DNA of 64,000 nt, from the NCBI GenBank assembly GCA_016218045.1, contig JACRFB010000013.1:1-64000 (forward strand), read 5' to 3'. Source of the DNA: Ignavibacteriota bacterium (GTDB taxonomy: Bacteria > Bacteroidota > Ignavibacteria > SZUA-365). The notes beneath the pieces are model-generated. The model was not told the origin of the DNA, made no database searches, and was given only the letters and a program-made list of their open reading frames with translations. Numbering within the stretch: the first letter of the stretch is position 1; every line of letters starts with the position of its first letter. This document shows positions 56,158-64,000 of the stretch, piece after piece. Both the position numbers and the translations under genes were made by a program.

Positions 56158-56186
56158 ATAATAACGAAGACGCCCGAAACTTCGAA
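56158..56186 (-). promoter_or_regulatory. Promoter of the 110-aa membrane protein
   Basis: On the minus strand TTCGAA (56181-56186), 17 bp, TATTAT (56158-56163). Confidence 0.45.
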
Positions 56187-56212
56187 TTGACGTTAATGCG
56201 GCCTGCGATCAT

Positions 56213-56251
56213 GCCGGCTCCCCGTCCTCTCTTGGAGAGCGGGGAGCCGGC
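56213..56251 (-). terminator. Strong hairpin after the 5'-nucleotidase
   Basis: A 12-bp GC-rich stem (56213-56224 with 56240-56251) plus an inner CTCTC/GAGAG stem. No T run follows, but the stem is long and lies 46 bp past the stop. Confidence 0.6.
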
Positions 56252-56296
56252 TGTCGGGTGTCACTGAAACAGGTGTGTGGAAATGTGTCGCGCGGA

Positions 56297-58180
56297 TTAC
56301 CGCGCGAGCACCATGCGGCGACTCGAGGTCCGTCCCTCTGCGCTGAGCACGGCCGTGTACACGCCTGAAGGCAGACCGTTGGCGGAGAATGTGCACTGAT
56401 GCTGTCCAGCTTCGAAAAATCCATTCGCGACGAGTGCCACTTCACGACCCGCTGCGTCATACACGCGCAGCGTCGCCTCGGCTGCTGTCTCGAGTGCAAA
56501 CGAAATCACTGTCTGCGACGGGAAGGGATTCGGTGTGTTCTGCTGAATGCTGAGAGACGCCGGCGCTGCAGTGATATTTCCGGCGGGCGCCTTGGCGTGT
56601 GTTGCACGAATCACGCGGCCGCCGCCGCCCGGAGTTACAACGCCCATCCGGCTGATGTATGCAGCAACCACCTGGAATTCCGTCAGGTTGTTGACGATCT
56701 GCACGTCGCTGAACGGTATGCCAAGTGCTGTCAGGAACATCGGAACAAATTCGCTCGCCGCCACCGTGTACATGCGGTCGGGCTCAAGATCACGGTTCCC
56801 GATACGCACGCGTGTTATGCGGCTCATGGCCGGCTTGCCAAGATCGAACCAGTACTTCATTCCCGAAACCTGGATGAGGTACTCATCATCGAGTTCGGCC
56901 TGCGATACGCCGAATTCGAGACCCGCCATCAGTGCGGCACCGCTCATCTTGAACGTCGCCATGCGGTACCCTAGACCGTTGTCGGTGTTGAATCCGTACC
57001 CGACCATGCGGAACACGTCGGCGGCAACGATCGGCCCTTTCTGCAAGGGCTGCGCGATCGATCCACCCGCGCAAATCGCGATGTCGGTGTTCATGCTCTG
57101 GCGGAATGCGTCCGTGATGAGATTTCCAGCCGGAGTATCGTGTGCACCGGGACGGCTCGCGGGATAGGCGACTTCGTCGATGGTGTTCGATGCGGTTGCG
57201 ATCTGCTGTGTAAACACCGGCCCGTAGATCTGCTCAACGCCGTTGATCAGTCCGGCAACGGCGGCCTTGACGGCGGGTGCTTCGGGAATCGCGGTGGTGA
57301 TGGGTACAAGCCGGTAATCGGTCAATGTTGCGCCGGCGGAAGTAACGGTAAATTCAAGACGGCCTATCGACTCGTAAAAGGCACCCGACTGAACAACGGG
57401 TGTCGCAGAACCGAGGGCGTCGGTAATAATGTCAGGAGCGCTGGTAGGCGTGTGGCTGTGGCCTCCAAGTACTGCATCGAGAGCAGGAACGGCATAGGCG
57501 AGTTGGCGGTCGGCGTCGAGTCCGAGATGCGAGAGAAGAATTACCATATCACAGCCGTCCGCTTTGAGCGCTGCGGCAGTATTCTGCGCAATCCCCAGCA
57601 CATCCGGTGAAATCACCGCGGGCGACGGATTTGAAAGGATGTTTGTGGCCGGGGTTGTCAGTCCGAACACGCCCACTTTAACGGTCCCGAATACGCGGGT
57701 CATCGAGGGGAACACATAGCCGGCAAGCGGCTGCACGCTCGGATCGGGCAGCACAAGATTTGCACTCAAAAGAGGAAAGCCGCCGTTCTGGAAGGCCACG
57801 GGAAGCACGCCCAGCAAGGTCGTCGGTCCCAGATCACATTCGTGATTACCGAGTGTCATGGCATCAACGCCGATTGCCTTCAGCAATGCAAGTTCACCAG
57901 CGCCGTACGTCGTGTTGAAGGTCATGTCGCCGATGAAGGAATCGCCCGCGTGGAGCGTTAACACATAGTCCTCGCTCTGTTTTACAGAACCGATGAGTGT
58001 CGCCGCACGTGCGATACCACCGAGGGTACCTTCCAGCGATGTTGTGCGCGGACCTCCCGGGGCCAGATTCGAATGGGTGTCGTTGAGATGAAGAATGGTG
58101 ATGGTCGTCTGCGCCATCGTCGCTGCTGCAAGCGTGAACAGCAGGGCGAGTGTTGCGAGAAAACGGTCCGTTCGTGTCAT
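56297..58180 (-). CDS. T9SS-secreted 5'-nucleotidase/UshA-like metallophosphoesterase
   Basis: A 627-aa secreted enzyme that should hydrolyse nucleotides, cyclic nucleotides or UDP-sugars outside the cell to release phosphate. Signal peptide 1-23. The metallophosphoesterase domain has D34/H36 in NDTHSNL, AGDS (78-81), GNHE (111-114), LSHLG and GGHSHT. The C-terminal 5'-nucleotidase domain (about 325-535, NLITDAFRQS, GNRDLEPDRMYTVA) and a T9SS sorting domain (about 545-627, NTPNPFPSQT, VYDAAGREVALV, LPSGVYTAVL, end VLAR) follow. Ribosome site GGAGG. Lies divergent from the FetA-like ABC gene. Confidence 0.93.
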   Translation of the reverse strand: MTRTDRFLATLALLFTLAAATMAQTTITILHLNDTHSNLAPGGPRTTSLEGTLGGIARAATLIGSVKQSEDYVLTLHAGDSFIGDMTFNTTYGAGELALLKAIGVDAMTLGNHECDLGPTTLLGVLPVAFQNGGFPLLSANLVLPDPSVQPLAGYVFPSMTRVFGTVKVGVFGLTTPATNILSNPSPAVISPDVLGIAQNTAAALKADGCDMVILLSHLGLDADRQLAYAVPALDAVLGGHSHTPTSAPDIITDALGSATPVVQSGAFYESIGRLEFTVTSAGATLTDYRLVPITTAIPEAPAVKAAVAGLINGVEQIYGPVFTQQIATASNTIDEVAYPASRPGAHDTPAGNLITDAFRQSMNTDIAICAGGSIAQPLQKGPIVAADVFRMVGYGFNTDNGLGYRMATFKMSGAALMAGLEFGVSQAELDDEYLIQVSGMKYWFDLGKPAMSRITRVRIGNRDLEPDRMYTVAASEFVPMFLTALGIPFSDVQIVNNLTEFQVVAAYISRMGVVTPGGGGRVIRATHAKAPAGNITAAPASLSIQQNTPNPFPSQTVISFALETAAEATLRVYDAAGREVALVANGFFEAGQHQCTFSANGLPSGVYTAVLSAEGRTSSRRMVLAR

Positions 58181-58292
58181 GATGTCCTCCGATATGATTG
58201 CGGGTGGGATGGGTGAATTTGAACGGCCGCAATCTGCGAAGCGGCAGCACGCCGCTTGTCACACTTTTGTCAAATGCGTGCGATATTGCATC

Positions 58293-58949
58293 ATGCTCTC
58301 CGCGCGCAAGCTCACGTTCGACTATCCCGGTACACCGGTATTGCAGGGTGTGTCGTTGGACCTCGCCCGAGGCGATTTTGTGGTGCTGCGCGGAGAGTCG
58401 GGCTGTGGAAAATCGACTCTGCTGCGCCTTCTCTGCCGCCTCGAAGCACCCTCTTCCGGATCGCTGACGCTCGACGGCGTGCTGTTCGATGAGTATCCCG
58501 CGACGCAATTACGCAGGCGTATCGCGTATCTGCAGCAGGTCCCTGTCATGCTCGAAGGAAACGTGCGTGAAACGATGCTGCTGTCGCGACGTTATGCTCC
58601 GCCGGGCGACACCGAGGAATCGGATGTGGTGTTGCGCGGCATGCTCGGCCGCGCGCGGCTCGGTGATGTGCCGCTCGACAAGCCCGCGCGCGATCTGTCC
58701 GTCGGCCAGCAACAACGCCTCGCCCTGCTGCGCCTCCTGCTCATGCGACCGGACTACCTTCTGCTCGACGAACCTACCGCGGCGCTTGATGCTGAATCGG
58801 CGTCCATCATCCTCGATGAAATCGTGGAGGTTCATGGCTCGCAGCAACTCGCCGTGCTTCTCGTGACCCATGCCCCCTTTGCCGGGGCACCCGCACATGC
58901 CCGCTGGGCACACATGGAAAAGGGCATGATCCGCGAGGGGTCCACATGA
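58293..58949 (+). CDS. fetA: FetA/YbbL-like ABC transporter ATPase
   Basis: A 218-aa ABC ATPase energising a metal exporter of the FetAB (YbbL/YbbM) family, thought to export iron and ease oxidative stress. Walker A GESGCGKST (about 34-42), signature SVGQQQR, Walker B YLLLDEPTAALD. The start MLSARKLTFDYPG at 58293 fits family N-termini; a longer reading from 58095 overlaps the nucleotidase start region. Its ATGA end overlaps the next gene by four bases. Confidence 0.87.
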   Translation: MLSARKLTFDYPGTPVLQGVSLDLARGDFVVLRGESGCGKSTLLRLLCRLEAPSSGSLTLDGVLFDEYPATQLRRRIAYLQQVPVMLEGNVRETMLLSRRYAPPGDTEESDVVLRGMLGRARLGDVPLDKPARDLSVGQQQRLALLRLLLMRPDYLLLDEPTAALDAESASIILDEIVEVHGSQQLAVLLVTHAPFAGAPAHARWAHMEKGMIREGST

Positions 58950-59725
58950 CCGGTCCGCTCGATATAACACCGCTGGGACTCTCCGTCACTCTGATTTTTG
59001 TCCTTCTTGCGGGAGCCGCGTCCACGGCCTTGCACCTCGGCCTCGGGAAGGATCTTCTTATTGGTACTGTGCGCACCGTCGCGCAACTCTACCTCATGGC
59101 TTTTGTGCTCCGCACCGTGTTCGCTCTGCGTGATTGGTATCTTGTTCTGGGCGTGTTCACAGTCATGATTCTGTTTGCGGCGCAGGTTGTGAAAGGACGC
59201 GTGAAGGAAAAACAATTACGCTTGTTCTGGCCGACCTTCCTCTCGATGCTGTTGAGCTATATGACTGTTTCGGCGGTCGTGGTAGGTGTGGTTGTGCAGG
59301 CGAAGCCGTGGTACGATCCGATGTATTTCATCCCCATCGGTGGCATGGTGATCGGCAATTCGGTTTCTGCCATCGCTGTCGCCACGGAGCGGCTGTTGAC
59401 GGATCTGCGGCGACGCCGCGCCGAAGTGGAGCTTCTCTTGTGTCTCGGGGCCGATGCGTCCCAGGCCTCGGCCGACATTTTTCGTGGCGCCGTCCGTTCA
59501 GGCATGATTCCAAGCATCACCTCGATGATGGGTGTTGGAATTGTGTGGATCCCGGGGATGATGACCGGACAACTTCTTGCGGGCTCCGATCCGCTTGTTG
59601 CCGTCGAGTACCAGATCGTCGTGATGCTGATGCTTGTCGGTTCCACGGCGATTGGCAGCGTGCTTTCCTTATGGTTATTGCGCGGACGTTGCTTCGAGCG
59701 TGATGGACGGTTGAAACTGCGCTGA
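58946..59725 (+). CDS. fetB: FetB/YbbM-like ABC transporter permease
   Basis: A 259-aa inner-membrane permease with about seven helices. Signatures FLSMLLSYMTVSAVVVG, the conserved IPIGGMVIGNSVSAIAVATERL segment, GADASQASADIFRGAVRSGMIPSI and PGMMTGQLLAGSDPLVAVEYQI. Together with the preceding ATPase it should form the FetAB-type iron exporter. Translationally coupled to the ATPase by an ATGA overlap. Confidence 0.9.
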   Translation: MTGPLDITPLGLSVTLIFVLLAGAASTALHLGLGKDLLIGTVRTVAQLYLMAFVLRTVFALRDWYLVLGVFTVMILFAAQVVKGRVKEKQLRLFWPTFLSMLLSYMTVSAVVVGVVVQAKPWYDPMYFIPIGGMVIGNSVSAIAVATERLLTDLRRRRAEVELLLCLGADASQASADIFRGAVRSGMIPSITSMMGVGIVWIPGMMTGQLLAGSDPLVAVEYQIVVMLMLVGSTAIGSVLSLWLLRGRCFERDGRLKLR

Positions 59726-59908
59726 CCTTTTCCCGATCTGGAGCAGGAATCTGTTTCGCCCATTCCCGATGCCATGTGGTCAGACGGTTCGTATTCCGGA
59801 GACCGGCCCGACAGCAATAAGATCATCACAGGATGTGCCACTCGCGGCTTCCCGCTTCGAATGCGTTTTCCGTATGTTGGTCATCATAACGTGAACGGAG
59901 TACCGATT

Positions 59909-60100
59909 ATGCCCATCATCATTGCTCACATCCTCGAAGGTCGACCGAAGGAATTAAAGACGGCATTGATCAGAAATTTGACCGACGCAGTGGTGAAGAC
60001 GCTGAATGCCGACCCCGAACAGGTGCGTGTTATCATCAGCGAAATGCCCAAAGACCAATACGGAATAGGTGGAAAATCGGCGGAAGAGCTGGGCCGGTAA
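59909..60100 (+). CDS. 4-oxalocrotonate tautomerase-family protein
   Basis: A 63-aa tautomerase subunit that should form a hexamer. The start at 59909 (MPIIIAHILEGR) leaves Pro as the processed N-terminal catalytic residue; CGGAG lies upstream as ribosome site. The sequence LEGRPKELKTALIRNLTDAVVKTL and VRVIISEMPKDQYGIGGKSAEEL matches the family. The physiological substrate is unknown; some members act in aromatic catabolism, others are promiscuous. No degradation genes surround it. Confidence 0.92.
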   Translation: MPIIIAHILEGRPKELKTALIRNLTDAVVKTLNADPEQVRVIISEMPKDQYGIGGKSAEELGR

Positions 60101-60156
60101 CCCCGTTCTCATCGGATAGGGCGCAACATTCCGGGGCAACGTGTTGTCATTCTCCG

Positions 60157-60182
60157 GCGGGGGCTTGATTTCCCCCGCTATT
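60157..60182 (+). terminator. Terminator after the tautomerase
   Basis: GCGGGGG (60157-60163) with CCCCCGC (60172-60178), loop of eight, then TATTTC. Confidence 0.7.
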
Positions 60183-60276
60183 TCATTGAAATTACAGAAC
60201 GAATACCCCGCACATGATGTTGAAGAACCCGGCGGACATGCGGTCCGCGCTTTTCGGATTTGAGATTGGAGCGACG

Positions 60277-61941
60277 ATGAGATCGGCGAAAATGCTGTTT
60301 ACCCTTGCACTGCTTCTGATGTTCGGACACGGTCTCAGCGCACAGTCACGAGGAGATTATTGGCGTGCGTCGAAGGATGGCGTGGGGCTCTCCCTCTCAC
60401 TCTATGAGCTCGATACCACCGCCTATCCTGATATCACGATGCGTGTGAAGCTCTTTAACGGCACGCGCGCTATACGCGATACTGCATTCACCCGTGTCGA
60501 TGTCACTGAAAACGACATCCCGCAGAACGCCAGCATCGTCTGCTCCCTGCAGCCCTTTTCCGTCGCCCTGGTTCTCGATAGAAGTTTGTCGATGGCCTTC
60601 TACCCGAATACGGACGTCGTGGATCCAGACAGCGGCCGGTGGAACGGAGCAAAAAGCGCGCTTCATATTTTCATCGATCAGCTCCTCTCCATCGACCAGT
60701 GTGCTCTCGTTTCCTTTTGTGGCATCGTCAGAACGGAACAAGGACTGACAAACGATAAGAAACTCCTCCACGACAAACTCGAAGGCATTAAACTCGATAA
60801 ATCCACAGCCATCTGGCTTGGCGTTGACACGGCCATCAATCGCCTTCGGAATTTGAGCGGGAAACGCGCCATCATCCTTCTTACCGACGGTGAGGACAAT
60901 GCGAGCCGGAACACGACCATGACTGTTGTCGCAAACAAAGCGGCGGGTCTCGGCATCCCTGTGTACACGGTTGGTCTTGGCGAAGAAGTGAGCCAGGATT
61001 TGCTCGGTGAACTCGCCACCCGCACCGGCGGAAAATTCTTCCTCTCGAGCACGGGCGCGGATCTGGCGAATGTGTATCAGGAAATTTCGTCGGAACTTGT
61101 GGACGGATGTGTGCTCACCTATCGAAGTACCAACGTCTGTCCCGACGGTACCCGCCGCGCTGTGCGTGTCACAGGACATTACAACGGCGAGCAGGCGCTT
61201 GCCGACACGGCCTACACCGCACCCTATCGTGTACCGCAGGTGCGCTTCTCGTTCTCAAACACAATGGTCGCCAACTCGAACGGCTCGTTGGTCGTTCCTA
61301 TTATTACCACCGATAGTGTGTCGTCGAACGAAGTGCTTTCGATCGCGGGTTCCTTTTCGTATCCGGCGGATGTTTTGCAATTCGATAGTGTATTGACGGA
61401 GAATTATGCTCTCCAAGGGATCCCCGTGCGCGCCACCGCTGCAAACGGCGTCCTCGCATTTTCGGCGGATGCGCCCCAGGGTCCCACGGTCCGGACCTCG
61501 GAGCTGTTCGCACTGGTGTTCCGCGTTCCATCGACACAATCTTCCATCCTCTCTCGCCTGCGTTGGAACACGATGTCGTTCAAGCGTCTCTGTGCACTCC
61601 AATCAATCACCGAGGATGCATCGTTCGCGATTGAGGGCGATTGTGAAAAACTCCTAGTCCGCAATCCCGATCGTTTGCTCGGGAAGAGCTACCCGAATCC
61701 GCTCGAGACCACCGGCTTCGTCCCCGTGTACATACCGGAAACCGCTGCTGCGGGAGCAGATGTCTCGCTGCGTGTCCTCGATCCGCTCGGCAACATTGTC
61801 GCGACGTTGCATCATGGTCTGCTCTCCACGGGCGACCACACGTTCACATGGGACGCCGCGTCGCTGCCTTCCGGACGATACGCGATCGAATTGATCATCG
61901 GCGACAAACGCGAACAGCATCAGGTGCTCGTCATCCGCTGA
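60277..61941 (+). CDS. T9SS-secreted vWA protein with cohesin-like domain
   Basis: A 554-aa secreted protein. The start MRSAKMLFTLALLL at 60277 has GGAG shortly upstream and gives a signal peptide (about 1-23, SAQ). A vWA domain (about 90-300) has the full metal site DRSLS (101-105), STAIWLGVD and LTDGEDN. A cohesin-like sandwich follows (about 315-450), then a T9SS sorting domain (about 465-554, SYPNPLETTG, VLDPLGNIVATL, LPSGRYAIEL, end VLVIR). It is a smaller paralogue of the 1400-aa protein. Possibly a metal-dependent adhesion protein. Confidence 0.87.
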   Translation: MRSAKMLFTLALLLMFGHGLSAQSRGDYWRASKDGVGLSLSLYELDTTAYPDITMRVKLFNGTRAIRDTAFTRVDVTENDIPQNASIVCSLQPFSVALVLDRSLSMAFYPNTDVVDPDSGRWNGAKSALHIFIDQLLSIDQCALVSFCGIVRTEQGLTNDKKLLHDKLEGIKLDKSTAIWLGVDTAINRLRNLSGKRAIILLTDGEDNASRNTTMTVVANKAAGLGIPVYTVGLGEEVSQDLLGELATRTGGKFFLSSTGADLANVYQEISSELVDGCVLTYRSTNVCPDGTRRAVRVTGHYNGEQALADTAYTAPYRVPQVRFSFSNTMVANSNGSLVVPIITTDSVSSNEVLSIAGSFSYPADVLQFDSVLTENYALQGIPVRATAANGVLAFSADAPQGPTVRTSELFALVFRVPSTQSSILSRLRWNTMSFKRLCALQSITEDASFAIEGDCEKLLVRNPDRLLGKSYPNPLETTGFVPVYIPETAAAGADVSLRVLDPLGNIVATLHHGLLSTGDHTFTWDAASLPSGRYAIELIIGDKREQHQVLVIR

Positions 61942-61966
61942 TACAATTCAGAGTTCCGTTATACGA

Positions 61967-61998
61967 AACGGCCGTCCCGCACACACGGGACGGCCGTT
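61967..61998. terminator. Bidirectional terminator between vWA gene and lipoprotein
   Basis: A 13-bp perfect stem AACGGCCGTCCCG with CGGGACGGCCGTT around a 6-nt loop, between convergent genes. Confidence 0.75.
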
Positions 61999-62088
61999 CC
62001 TATAATTGTTCTGCTTCCGATGAGGGCGGGAATACCCAGCCTCCGCCGAATGGTGTGCTCGTCTACTTCCGTTGGAGAGACCGTCCGG

Positions 62089-62673
62089 TTAACGGATCTG
62101 CACCGGGATGTTGCTGTTGATATCGGTATCGTACACCGTGTCGTTCTTATTGCCGCTGTCGTAATGTCGGAGCTGCACGTTGATGATACCCGTTGCGGAT
62201 GGCCCGGCCGTTGTTTGCAGGAGGAACGTGAGGCCGACATCGAACCCCTTCGAGTCCTTGTCCTTGTCTGATATCAGAATCCGAGACGCGTCGAGGCCGC
62301 CTCCCGGTGCAAATAAAAAGATGTGTCCGTCCTTTTCTTGCACGATCTCGCTGGTCACATTTTCGGCCAGCGATTTTGATTCATCATACAGGGTGATGCT
62401 GCCGCGGTATTGTACACCGGCGTCGAGTTGTAGCAGCCCTTCCACGCGTGCTTTCCCTTTCACAACCGTGGTATCACGCACGGTTGCCGTTGTTTTTTGA
62501 GTCGTGGGATTCCCCGCTGCGTCGAGCGCAACAAGTTCGACCGTGATCGTTGTGGGAGGCGCATGTTCGTTGTCGACAGGAGGTGCCGTCGGATCGTCGC
62601 TGCATGAAGCGAAGACGAGAGAAGCGAGCGCAAGGGCCGCGATAGTCAGGTTGCGTATGTGAGAAGTGTACAT
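62089..62673 (-). CDS. Lipoprotein paired with a TonB-dependent receptor
   Basis: A 194-aa lipoprotein. The signal peptide ends FASC (Cys24), followed by an acidic linker. The beta-rich body contains GSITLYDESKSLAENVTSEIVQEKDGHIFLF, a pattern I recall from small lipoproteins that sit beside TonB receptors in Bacteroidota and are labelled type 1 periplasmic-binding-fold; this is from memory. The gene follows the TonB-receptor gene by 53 bp on the same strand, so they are likely cotranscribed. The substrate is unknown. Confidence 0.78.
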   Translation of the reverse strand: MYTSHIRNLTIAALALASLVFASCSDDPTAPPVDNEHAPPTTITVELVALDAAGNPTTQKTTATVRDTTVVKGKARVEGLLQLDAGVQYRGSITLYDESKSLAENVTSEIVQEKDGHIFLFAPGGGLDASRILISDKDKDSKGFDVGLTFLLQTTAGPSATGIINVQLRHYDSGNKNDTVYDTDINSNIPVQIR

Positions 62674-62726
62674 GATATCTTCCGTGAATTTTTGATGGAT
62701 GCGAAATACAAATGGTGCGGCGGCGA

Positions 62727-64000
62727 TTATTCCCCGGTCTCGCCGGCACTGAGGCCGAAGGGAATCTGGAGACGCAGCACGATATCCCTGCCCGGTTCGT
62801 CGACGTAATACCGGAAGCGGCTGAGATAGTCGCGATACGGAGTGTTGAAGAGATTGCGGACGTGCAGGCTTGCGCTGAGCCGTGTGCCCGCGAATTCCAC
62901 GTCCGCACCTGCGCCGAGTTCCACGATCACATACCCCGGGGGTGGTGTGAGAACCAGCGGTGTTTGGCCCGGTGAAGCGAGCAGCAACTGGTCGGCAGCG
63001 CGGTATTGTCGTGCGACGGCAAGCACCGTGGCTTCGAGATATGGTTCGTGCAACGGTCCAAGCGCGGGCAAGTGAAAGTGATTCGTCAGGCGTGCACGTG
63101 GGGCTGGCATCTGATGCAGTGGCGCGGATCCGGGTAGCACTGCCGCATAAATGTGCGAGACGCTCAATCCGATTCGATAGTATTCCGCCACGCGCTGTTC
63201 CAGGGACGCGTCCACCGCCTGGAGGAATATCCGGTTGTACTGCATGTATCGGAAGGTGGGGAAGAGGCCGCGCAGTGTGAGCGTGGGTTCGGCTTCGTGG
63301 ACCAGCGAAATAAAATCGGCGAAGAGAGACTGGCTCGCATTCAGCTCGAACATTGTGCTCTCACCGCCATGACGCAATGTGAAATCGATAGAGGTGCTCC
63401 GCTCTCCCGCGAGTCGCCCGTCACCTATCTCGAACTGCGCGGTGCCATGATGGACGCCATTGCTGTACAGCTCATTCACGCTGGGCGGACGCCACGCAGC
63501 AGCCGCATTTACCGCAATCGACCAATCCGGGGCGAAGGCCCACCGCGCCCCGAGAGCCGCGGAATAGCCGGCGTATTTGTGTGTGGTGTCGGGCACGTTT
63601 TTCGGAGCGTAGGCGAAAACCTGTGTCGTGAGATAATCAACCCTGGCACCTGCCTCGAAAAACCAATCATCGACGGTTGCACTTTCCAGAACATGAACGC
63701 CTGCACCGTAACTCCTGAAATTCGGGATGAGGAAGGAAAGACTGTTGCCGATGTTTGTCTGCCGCAGCCCGTTGATTCCCATCGATCCCGAAAAAATGCT
63801 GCCGGGTTCGCGACGAAAGCGCAGGTCCACCGTCTGCGTCTCGAGAGTCAGATCGAAGGCCGGACGTGGATCGGCGGCGCTTGTATCGAACCAGCGACGA
63901 TGCACATCGAATTCCTGCCGGTGATTTGTTTGAAATCCCGCCTGAAAGTCGATCACCCCGAATCCGCTCTTATGATACGATCCTGTGAGTGATGCAACAT
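62727..64000 (-). CDS. TonB-dependent receptor, C-terminal part (truncated by window end)
   Basis: About 424 residues of an outer-membrane receptor; the start lies beyond 64000. The alternating beta-barrel pattern, aromatic-rich strands (SFLIPNFRSYGAGVHV), the WRPPSVNELYSNGVHHG box and the closing LHVRNLFNTPYRDYLSRFRYY strand match TonB receptors. No plug domain is visible because the N-terminus is outside. Reading continues open to the window end. It lies just upstream of the partner lipoprotein. The substrate is not predictable. Confidence 0.9.
   Translation of the reverse strand, partial: VASLTGSYHKSGFGVIDFQAGFQTNHRQEFDVHRRWFDTSAADPRPAFDLTLETQTVDLRFRREPGSIFSGSMGINGLRQTNIGNSLSFLIPNFRSYGAGVHVLESATVDDWFFEAGARVDYLTTQVFAYAPKNVPDTTHKYAGYSAALGARWAFAPDWSIAVNAAAAWRPPSVNELYSNGVHHGTAQFEIGDGRLAGERSTSIDFTLRHGGESTMFELNASQSLFADFISLVHEAEPTLTLRGLFPTFRYMQYNRIFLQAVDASLEQRVAEYYRIGLSVSHIYAAVLPGSAPLHQMPAPRARLTNHFHLPALGPLHEPYLEATVLAVARQYRAADQLLLASPGQTPLVLTPPPGYVIVELGAGADVEFAGTRLSASLHVRNLFNTPYRDYLSRFRYYVDEPGRDIVLRLQIPFGLSAGETGE

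Noticed and set aside
58256-58287. Promoter for the FetA-like gene (TTGTCA and GATATT)
   Set aside because: The spacer is 20 bp, outside the normal range, and the 17-bp alternative has no -10 box.
22598-61941. Cellulosome (cohesin-dockerin) locus
   Set aside because: Cohesin-like sandwiches are present but no dockerin motif (two calcium-loop repeats) was seen in the window. Only the weaker statement was kept.

Overview
The window looks like chromosomal DNA from a moderately GC-rich member of the Bacteroidota/Chlorobiota superphylum, most likely a lineage outside class Bacteroidia (Ignavibacteria, Kapabacteria or relatives). The main reason is that 14 proteins end in a type IX secretion (T9SS) type-A sorting domain (a PNP-type turn, a D.LGR.V-type strand, a GxY strand, then a short basic tail). 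A DUF4292 lipoprotein next to an EnvC-like protein, and a TonB-dependent receptor paired with a small lipoprotein, point the same way. Most recognisable promoters are E. coli-like (TTGnnn, a 17-bp spacer, a TAnnnT-like box) and not of the Bacteroidia TAnnTTTG type, which argues for a deeper lineage. The species cannot be named from the sequence.

Layout. Bases 1-17.7 kb are mainly housekeeping: a tandem repeat, a lipoprotein, rplU-rpmA, a zinc-type CDF exporter, the DUF4292/EnvC pair, glyQS, sthA, a lipoprotein MsrB, a T9SS Ig-like protein overlapping a beta-carbonic anhydrase, a GxG-repeat protein, nadE, a 564-aa unknown protein upstream of obgE, and a FecCD-type permease. From 17.7 to 32.0 kb every gene is on the minus strand: radA-gltS, meaB, a lipoprotein, and three large T9SS proteins. 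Of these, two overlap by 4 bp and carry repeated CARDB-like sandwiches (878 and 1400 aa), and the third is a beta-propeller protein. From 32.1 to 38.4 kb the plus strand holds lepA, two signal peptidases, hemW and a short MgtE.

From 38.5 to 62 kb is an accessory region dominated by secreted proteins: a D12 adenine methyltransferase overlapping a serine beta-lactamase-like protein, two paralogous barrel-like proteins, an esterase, a sandwich protein, a glycoside-hydrolase-like protein, a 16-coil repeat protein without sorting domain, an alpha/beta hydrolase, an FN3 protein, a 5'-nucleotidase and a vWA protein. Cytoplasmic or inner-membrane genes between them are an AHSA1 protein, a FetAB-like ABC exporter and a 4-oxalocrotonate tautomerase. 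The window ends in a TonB receptor that runs off the edge and its partner lipoprotein.

Working together: radA with gltS, obgE with the FecCD permease, lepB with hemW, and fetA with fetB are adjacent or overlapping units. The T9SS proteins probably form much of the cell's surface and secreted material; their presentation needs the Sec system, the signal peptidases encoded here and a T9SS machinery encoded elsewhere. No CRISPR array, tRNA, rRNA, transposase or prophage gene was seen. Points most worth a second look are a set of promoters placed 5-11 nt from start codons (possible leaderless mRNAs), a heptanucleotide array that fills a 5' UTR, the vWA/cohesin-like secreted architecture, and enzymes overlapping T9SS cargo genes.
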